DNA of 64,000 nucleotides from UBA1268 sp965662195. Lineage in GTDB: Bacteria > Planctomycetota > Planctomycetia > Pirellulales > UBA1268. This document shows, piece after piece, positions 58,619-64,000 of this stretch. How positions within the stretch are numbered: position 1 is the stretch's first letter; the number at the start of each line of letters is the position of its first letter. The stretch is taken from the NCBI GenBank assembly GCA_965662195.1, contig CBFIHA010000001.1:62001-126000 (forward strand), in the 5' to 3' direction. A program made the translations under genes and the position numbers. The notes under the pieces were generated by a model. It was not told where the DNA came from. It made no database searches and was given only the letters and a program-made list of their open reading frames with translations.

Positions 58619-59917
58619 TCAGTAGTCGTACCACATTCCAATGCCGGCACGGTTTTGGTTGGTCTGGCCGTGGCTGGCAACGAAGGGGTTCTGATTCCGA
58701 CGGAGGAATTCAAACTGCGGGTCCGAGCCGTAAAGATATTCGAAGCCGAGCCGGAAGAGCCGCTCGCTGCGGCGGCCCCGCCAGGCCCAACCGACCTGCA
58801 CACAGACGTTGCCCCCCCAGTCGAGTTCTTGTCGCGAAATCCCATTCACGGCGAGAAACGGTGCGCCACGGATGCCCGTTGGCCGGGCCTGGATGAGTTC
58901 GGTGCCGTACTGAAACTCCCACGGCTCTGAGCCGCCCGCATTGAAAAACGAATAGCCGACCTCCCCGTAGAGCCGCAGCCAGTCGTACAGGTAGTACGAG
59001 TTTCCCCAGACGATCACATCGCGGACATAATTGATCCGCTCGTACCAGGGGTACTTGATCTGAAACTCATCACCGAGGTGAGCACTGTTGTGGTAATAGG
59101 CCAGCTTGGTCTGCCAGCGGCCGACCCCATAGACCAAGGGGATGCCGAAGCGATAGTCGGCCGAACGGAGATCACGGTCATCCTCCGGGTCGAGCCGGAC
59201 AAACGCGGCCCCCTCGAGCTGGATCTCGAATCCCTGTGGGTGGAGCACCGGGTCGGAGCCGAAGCGGACAAGTGACACCCGACCGCCGAGGGTCGAGTCC
59301 CAGAGCCAGCCGTTCTGCTCGTTCGGATTGATGACCGATGGCTCGGTGTCGTCGTACCAGACCGTCGCGAATCTCGGCTCTTTGGGGCCGGCGAGATAGC
59401 TGGTGTAGATCAGGTTGTTGGGCATCAGCTGCCAGAACCAGGGCCGCGGTGCCCAGAGGTCGTCGAAGCCATCGGGGAACCCGCCGCCAGCCGACGGATA
59501 GAAGTCGCATGACGCCGGCATCGGCTCATACGGCATGTCGAGGACAACCGGCCCGCCGGGGCCGGTTGGCGGCAGCAATTGGAGCTCTTCCGGCGGTGCC
59601 GGACGGGTGGGCACCAGTTCGTACTCACCATCGGCGAAGCCACCGAGTTCCCCGCCTGCCAGCGAATCGACCAGTTCTATTGCCCCGGCATTTCCGCCCC
59701 AGGTTGGGCTCCACCCGGATGATCCCGTCCGCAGCAGTGTGGCGTCATCATCGGGCGTCCCCTGCCCACCGGCTGCTGCCGGCCGCGGGCAGATCGTTGG
59801 CAAGGAGAGCAGGCAGGCAATCAACCAGACCGCCGCATGCTGCCGGTGGAAACCCACACCCGCTCCGCGGCCGCGTGGCACCAACAAGTGATCCACTCTG
59901 ACGGCTGAATGCTGCAT
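58619..59917 (-). CDS. DUF1207-type exported protein
   Basis: The 432-residue protein has an N-terminal export segment (HAAVWLIACLLSLPTICPRPAAA), a low-complexity part, then RPWFWQLMPNNLIYTSYLAGPKEPRF, a signature of the planctomycete DUF1207 family. The rest is rich in Tyr, Trp, Phe and Gly and ends with Tyr (MWYDY), suggesting an outer membrane barrel. Function unknown. The start is taken at 59917 because the earlier frame lacks export signals; the ribosome site is weak. It is divergent from the flavin reductase gene. Confidence 0.72.
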   Translation of the reverse strand: MQHSAVRVDHLLVPRGRGAGVGFHRQHAAVWLIACLLSLPTICPRPAAAGGQGTPDDDATLLRTGSSGWSPTWGGNAGAIELVDSLAGGELGGFADGEYELVPTRPAPPEELQLLPPTGPGGPVVLDMPYEPMPASCDFYPSAGGGFPDGFDDLWAPRPWFWQLMPNNLIYTSYLAGPKEPRFATVWYDDTEPSVINPNEQNGWLWDSTLGGRVSLVRFGSDPVLHPQGFEIQLEGAAFVRLDPEDDRDLRSADYRFGIPLVYGVGRWQTKLAYYHNSAHLGDEFQIKYPWYERINYVRDVIVWGNSYYLYDWLRLYGEVGYSFFNAGGSEPWEFQYGTELIQARPTGIRGAPFLAVNGISRQELDWGGNVCVQVGWAWRGRRSERLFRLGFEYLYGSDPQFEFLRRNQNPFVASHGQTNQNRAGIGMWYDY

Positions 59918-60144
59918 GGTCGGGCGGTCGCTGGTGGATAAATGCTGCAGGAGTTTCGGCGGCGGCGGAAAAGACTGCCAGCGGACTCTAATGAATATGT
60001 CGGTCGAGGCCACCACCGTTTTTGCTCCGCAGCAGGCGGGGGCCATCGATTTCACCGGCCTGCCCCAGCTTGGCGGAACTACCTGGTTCACCGGGCCTGC
60101 CTTGCTCCGCAGCCGCGAGCTGCTGGGAGGCGACGATCAGGGCC

Positions 60145-60153
60145 TGCTACAAT
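60145..60153 (+). promoter_or_regulatory. Candidate extended -10 promoter of flavin reductase gene
   Basis: TGCTACAAT at 60145-60153 matches an extended -10 (TGnTATAAT) at 8 of 9 positions. It lies 33 bp before the ATG at 60186. No strong -35 is needed for this type. Support is by sequence only. Confidence 0.4.
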
Positions 60154-60185
60154 TCCGGCCGCGAACGACAACCCGAGGAGGCTCC

Positions 60186-60707
60186 ATGGCAAACGGTCAC
60201 CCACCTACAGCAGCATCGGCTGAATCGATTGGCACCATTCTCGGCCGAATTCCGAGCGGCCTATTCATCGTAACTTGGCGGGCAGGGGATGCCGATCGCA
60301 CCATGCTGACGAGCTGGCTGATGCAGGCCGGTTTCGAGCCACCGGCGATCTCGATCGCTGTGGGACGCGACCGGCAATTTCTCAAAGCGGCCGCCAGCGA
60401 TGAGTTTGGATTCGTCGTCAATCTGTTGGCCGATTCGCAGCGGAGCCTGCTGGGCCGGTTCGGGAAGCCAATCCCCGAGGGGCAGGATCCATTCGCCGGC
60501 CTGGCAATCAGCCGCTCGCCCTGCGGCAGCGCGATCCTGCCGGAGACCATCGGCTGGCTGGAATGCCGCAGCCGACCCCTCCCGCAGCCAGCAGCGACGG
60601 ACACACCGGGCGATCACGTCATTGTCATCGGCGACATTACCGTTGCCGGAACCGGCACTGCAGATGCACCGCTGGTGCATCTGCGAAAAAACGGCTTACA
60701 CTATTAA
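60186..60707 (+). CDS. Flavin reductase-like (FMN-binding split barrel) protein
   Basis: The 173-residue protein matches the flavin reductase domain: GRIPSGLFIVTW near the N-terminus, MLTSWLMQAGFEPPAISIAVGRDRQF, and FGFVVNLLADSQ, a pattern typical of flavoredoxin-like proteins. It likely binds FMN and passes electrons from NAD(P)H or another donor to flavin. GGAGG lies 5 nt upstream of the ATG. It is divergent from the DUF1207 gene and precedes the sugar transporter operon by 101 bp. Confidence 0.85.
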   Translation: MANGHPPTAASAESIGTILGRIPSGLFIVTWRAGDADRTMLTSWLMQAGFEPPAISIAVGRDRQFLKAAASDEFGFVVNLLADSQRSLLGRFGKPIPEGQDPFAGLAISRSPCGSAILPETIGWLECRSRPLPQPAATDTPGDHVIVIGDITVAGTGTADAPLVHLRKNGLHY

Positions 60708-60786
60708 GCCGTCGAGCCAAGTCAGCCGTGGGGATCCGCCTGGAGTCGGACGTGGCTCACCACTACGGCCACTTCAACTCACCACT

Positions 60787-60798
60787 CGTTTCGAAACG
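60787..60798 (+). promoter_or_regulatory. 12-bp palindrome next to sugar-binding protein gene
   Basis: CGTTTCGAAACG is a perfect palindrome 10 bp upstream of the ATG of the substrate-binding protein gene. Position and symmetry suggest an operator, for example for a LacI-type regulator; no regulator gene is in the window. Confidence 0.35.
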
Positions 60799-60808
60799 TC
60801 GTTCACAA

Positions 60809-61966
60809 ATGAAACGTGCTACCCATCCTCGCCGGTTCCGTGGAGCATTCCTGCTTCTCTCGACTGCCGTCGTTTTCGCGATCACCGGCTGCAGCTCGGG
60901 AAAGAACGCCGCCGACTCGGCCGCGGGCACCGGCCCCCAGCGGTTCATTTTCATCACCAATGGCGATGACCCCTTCTGGGACGCCTGCAACGCCGGCCTT
61001 CAGGAAGGGGCCAAGCGATCAGGCCTTGCTGCGCAGGGACTGCAGGTCGTGATGGAGAAGAATAACGGCACTGCGCAGGGGCAGATCGAAAAGCTTCGTC
61101 AGCTCGGCAGCCAGTCTGATATTGCCGGGGTTGCCATCTCGGTCATCCAAGCTGAGAACGTGGCCATTGTTGAAGAGATGAAACGGCTCACCGCCAAGGG
61201 CGTGGCGGTCATCACGGTTGACGGTGACGTCAACCGGAAGCTGTTTCCGAACGCCCGGCCCTATTACATCGGCACGGACAACATCGTCGGTGGCCGGCTG
61301 CTCGGTACCGCCGGCAAACAGCTGCTGGACAGCCGGGGCCCCAAGGACGGCGGCTACGTCCAGTTCGCTGGCTTTACCGACAACGACAATGCCCGGGCCC
61401 GGATGAACGGTTTCAAGGAGGCAGTCGGTGAGGGCTACACCGAGCTCGACCGGATGGCCGACTCGATGGATCTCGCCAAGGCCCGCGACAACGTCCGGGC
61501 GGCGTTGGCCAATCACCCCAACCTCAAAGCGCTCGTCGGCATCTGGGCCTACAACGCCCCGGCGATTGCCGAGGTTGTTGAGGAACGCGGCGTCCGCGAC
61601 CAGGTAACGATCGTCACCTTCGATGCTCAGGCGGCGGCCCTCGATCATATGGCCGGCGGCCGGATTGACTGCATGGTCGTCCAGAATCCGTTCGACATGG
61701 GGATCCAGGCGGTCCGGCTCCTGCTGGCGATGCACACCGACGATGACGCCACGATCGCGGCGATGTATCCCAACGAGGGGCAGCCCGGCGGTGACATCTA
61801 CACGACCGGCCTGCGACTGATCATCCCCGACGCCTGGGCCGCGGACAACAACGCCCCGATCAAACCGGCCGACTTCGAGTCGGCCGAGAGCAAGAACATG
61901 ATCGAGGTGCTGAGCCTGTCAGCCTTCCGGGAATGGCTCGGGAAGTTTGGGCTGTCCAGTTCCTGA
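60809..61966 (+). CDS. Sugar ABC transporter substrate-binding lipoprotein
   Basis: The 385-residue protein has a lipoprotein signal (FAITGC, Cys28). The mature part has the RbsB-like pattern FIFITNGDDPFWDACNAGLQEGAKR, a loop with AISVIQAENVAIVEEMKRLTAKGVAVITVDGDV, and the hinge YIGTDNIVGGRLLG. It should bind a monosaccharide or related ligand outside the membrane. A permease and an ATPase gene follow in the same direction. The substrate cannot be told. Confidence 0.88.
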   Translation: MKRATHPRRFRGAFLLLSTAVVFAITGCSSGKNAADSAAGTGPQRFIFITNGDDPFWDACNAGLQEGAKRSGLAAQGLQVVMEKNNGTAQGQIEKLRQLGSQSDIAGVAISVIQAENVAIVEEMKRLTAKGVAVITVDGDVNRKLFPNARPYYIGTDNIVGGRLLGTAGKQLLDSRGPKDGGYVQFAGFTDNDNARARMNGFKEAVGEGYTELDRMADSMDLAKARDNVRAALANHPNLKALVGIWAYNAPAIAEVVEERGVRDQVTIVTFDAQAAALDHMAGGRIDCMVVQNPFDMGIQAVRLLLAMHTDDDATIAAMYPNEGQPGGDIYTTGLRLIIPDAWAADNNAPIKPADFESAESKNMIEVLSLSAFREWLGKFGLSSS

Positions 61967-62002
61967 CCGGCCCGCTAGCCCGCCTGATGCCCAGAGGCAC
62001 CA

Positions 62003-63217
62003 ATGCCAGGAACGATGATTTCCCGTACCCTCCGGTGGCTCCGGCAGAGTGAATGGTCGCTGCTGCTGGCCATCGCTGCCGCGGTGGTGATCACAGCAGT
62101 GATCGACTCCAACCACAGCTACTACGAGCGGCCGCTCGAGAGTCTTCGTGATATCGCCCGGAACACGGCACTGCTGGGCATCTTTGCACTCGGGGCGGCG
62201 GTGGTGATCATCGCCGGTGGCATCGACCTGTCGAGTGGCTCGATGATTGCCCTCTCCGGGACGGTCTGCGCAACGACGATGCTGGCTCTGGCACCGACCG
62301 AAATGATGTCCTTCAAGCCGGTCGGCCCCCTGGTGGTGGCGATCGCCTGCTTGGCCAGCTTGCTGACCGGCTTTCTGGTCGGCACCCTGCACACCTGGCT
62401 GATCACAGTGGTACGACTGCCGCCATTCATTGCCACCCTGGCAACGCTGGTCGGCCTGCGAAGCTTTGCCCGCGCAGTCTGTGAAAGTGGCACGGCGGCG
62501 TTGACGCCAACGAAAAGCGCGCTGATCAACGTCGCCGACCCACTCTTCAAGGCGGTGCGGGACAATGTCTCGATTCCAGTAACGGTCTTCCTGATACTGG
62601 CGGCAGTCACCTGGCTACTCTTGTCGCGGACGGTACTTGGCCGGCACCTGCAGGCCCTCGGCGGCAACGAGCAGGCGGCCCGACTGGCCGGCATCCGCAC
62701 CGACAATGTGAAATGGTTCGCCTACTGCTTCGGGGCGATGACCGCCGCCCTGGCCGGGCTGTTTTATGTTGCCAACGAATCGGTCGCCGCCCCGGTCAAT
62801 CAGGGCCGCGGCCATGAACTCAACGCCATCGCCGCGGCGGTCGTTGGCGGCTGCTCGCTATCCGGTGGCGTCGGCACCATACCGGGAACCGTGCTGGGGG
62901 CGGTCTTCCTCAGGGTGGTGATCGATGCCGTCTCGAAGATCATCAAAACGGGGGCCGATGTCTATGAGGGGCTGATTGTCGGCATCGTGGTGGTGCTCGC
63001 CGTCACCTTCGCCCAGGCCGGCGGGGGGCCCCGGCATGACCGCCGCCTCCTGCCCGGAGCCCTCGGCCTCTGCACCATCCCGATCTTGGCGCTCCTGGCG
63101 GGCAGCCTGACGGCGATGACCTCAGGGGGCTGGGCCGGTGTCGGCACGGGGATGACAGCCGGCCTGCTGCTGATCTGCCTGCGGATCTGGGAGCACCGCA
63201 GCCGTCGGGCGGAGTGA
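62003..63217 (+). CDS. Sugar ABC transporter permease (RbsC-like)
   Basis: The 404-residue protein has about 10 membrane segments and the RbsC-family sequence GAAVVIIAGGIDLSSGSMIALSG, LPPFIATLATLVGLRSFARAVCESG, and ALGGNEQAARLAGIRTDNVKWFAYCFGAMTAALAGLFYVANE with the EAA-like loop. The C-terminal 70 residues form extra hydrophobic segments. AGAGG precedes the ATG. The ATPase gene starts 4 bp after its stop. Confidence 0.9.
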   Translation: MPGTMISRTLRWLRQSEWSLLLAIAAAVVITAVIDSNHSYYERPLESLRDIARNTALLGIFALGAAVVIIAGGIDLSSGSMIALSGTVCATTMLALAPTEMMSFKPVGPLVVAIACLASLLTGFLVGTLHTWLITVVRLPPFIATLATLVGLRSFARAVCESGTAALTPTKSALINVADPLFKAVRDNVSIPVTVFLILAAVTWLLLSRTVLGRHLQALGGNEQAARLAGIRTDNVKWFAYCFGAMTAALAGLFYVANESVAAPVNQGRGHELNAIAAAVVGGCSLSGGVGTIPGTVLGAVFLRVVIDAVSKIIKTGADVYEGLIVGIVVVLAVTFAQAGGGPRHDRRLLPGALGLCTIPILALLAGSLTAMTSGGWAGVGTGMTAGLLLICLRIWEHRSRRAE

Positions 63218-63221
63218 GCCG

Positions 63222-64000
63222 ATGACCGCCAGCAGCGATACCGCCGTGGCCATGCGGGGAATCACCAAGCGATTTCCCGGGGTGCTCGCGCTCGATGACG
63301 TCACCCTCGAGGTCCACCGGGGAGAACTCCATGCCATCTGTGGCGAAAACGGTGCCGGCAAGAGCACGCTGATGAAGATCCTCTCGGGGGTCTATACGCC
63401 CGACGAAGGACAGCTTGAGGTAGCCGGGCACACGGTCCGGTTCAGTGGCACCCGTGACGCCGAACGGGCTGGCATTGCGATCATTCACCAGGAACTCGCC
63501 CTCGTCGAGGACCTGTCGGTGGCGGCCAACATCATGCTGGGCCGCGAGCCGCGGACAGCCTTCGGGCTGCTCGATCTCAGTGCCTGCGAGCAGATGGCGG
63601 CCAACCTGCTGGCAGGACTGGAATCGTCGATCGACCCCCGCACCCGCTCCGGCAGCCTGCGGGTGGGCGACCAGCAGCTTGTCGAAATCGCCAAGGCCCT
63701 GTCGCTCGATGCCTCGGTCATCGTCATGGACGAACCGACCAGTGCTCTGACCGAGGCCGAGTCAGCCCGGCTGGAGCGAACGATCAGCCGGCTCCGCGCG
63801 CAGGGCCAGACAATCCTCTACATCTCGCACAAGATGGAAGAGGTGTTTCGACTGGCCGATCGGATCACGGTGCTGCGGGACGGCCGGCATGTCTGTTCAG
63901 TCGATCGCCGTGATACGACGCCCACCGAGGTGACCGGCTGGATGGTCGGCCGCGAGATTGCCGGCCACCAGTTTCACGAACACCGCACCCCCGGCTCCTG
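63222..64000 (+). CDS. Sugar ABC transporter ATP-binding protein, truncated at window edge
   Basis: The frame runs open to the end of the window, giving the first 259 residues. It has Walker A GENGAGKST at 41-49, IIHQELALVEDLSVAANIMLG, a signature-like RVGDQQLVEIAKAL, and Walker B VIVMDEPTSALTEAE, then the switch His in ISHKMEEVF. This is the N-terminal ATPase half of an RbsA/MglA-type protein, which normally has a second ATPase half beyond the edge. GGAG lies upstream of the ATG at 63222. Confidence 0.93.
   Translation, partial: MTASSDTAVAMRGITKRFPGVLALDDVTLEVHRGELHAICGENGAGKSTLMKILSGVYTPDEGQLEVAGHTVRFSGTRDAERAGIAIIHQELALVEDLSVAANIMLGREPRTAFGLLDLSACEQMAANLLAGLESSIDPRTRSGSLRVGDQQLVEIAKALSLDASVIVMDEPTSALTEAESARLERTISRLRAQGQTILYISHKMEEVFRLADRITVLRDGRHVCSVDRRDTTPTEVTGWMVGREIAGHQFHEHRTPGS

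Overview
The window looks like one contiguous chromosomal segment of a planctomycete. The evidence is a 16S rRNA gene standing alone with no 23S/5S partner, a 16S sequence whose text resembles Pirellulaceae as I remember it, high G+C with long antisense shadow frames, many DUF1573/DUF1207-type and glycine-rich exported proteins, and a tmRNA tag of the AE..F.LAA type. No database search was possible, so family calls rest on motifs, lengths and gene order read directly. Both edges cut genes: an LptF/LptG-type permease at the left and a sugar ABC transporter ATPase at the right.

Layout, left to right. (1) 1-1,410: end of a lipopolysaccharide-export permease, then fliW-csrA, whose leaders carry several GGA motifs in or next to hairpins, as expected for CsrA autoregulation. 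(2) 1,572-15,200, minus strand: a large respiratory complex I operon in the order nuoI-A-C-D-H-J-K-L-M-N, followed by a small unknown gene, tatD and a thioredoxin-like gene. nuoB, nuoE, nuoF and nuoG are absent. NuoA has a long insert and NuoL a His-rich insert. (3) 15,490-16,330: a 160-bp MITE-like element and a second csrA with its own promoter. (4) 16,431-22,200: tRNA-Glu, ferrochelatase, a lipase-like hydrolase, a PH-domain membrane protein, the lone 16S gene with promoter and terminator, and an HtrA-type protease. (5) 22,458-33,430: a 1,507-residue exported VWA/STN-like/glycine-rich protein, ispD, tyrS, a polytopic membrane protein, and prpB-prpC. (6) 33,430-41,700: a DUF1573 protein, tmRNA, an N-acetylglucosamine-1-phosphate uridylyltransferase domain, prs, rplY-pth, rpsF-ssb-rplI-dnaB. 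(7) 41,945-48,950, minus strand: an exported cyclophilin and MsrB, then argB-argD-argF and a beta-barrel porin. (8) 49,000-58,450: an RsmD-like methyltransferase, a cupin, a PilB/GspE ATPase ending in a second MITE-like copy, a SYLF protein, a methyltransferase with a regulatory domain, a SulP-STAS-carbonic anhydrase fusion, and tsaD. (9) 58,506-64,000: a triple-hairpin array, a DUF1207 protein, a flavin reductase, and a sugar ABC transporter operon.

Most genes are housekeeping and form readable operons: complex I, arginine synthesis, translation/replication (rplY-pth, rpsF-ssb-rplI-dnaB), methylcitrate metabolism and sugar uptake. The observations most worth following are the paired 160/161-bp TA-flanked inverted-repeat elements, the GGA-rich leaders of both csrA loci, the multidomain VWA protein with a CFI-box-like C-terminus, the complex I locus without B/E/F/G, and palindromes and hairpins in several intergenic regions. 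I found no CRISPR array, prophage, transposase gene or obvious defence system.
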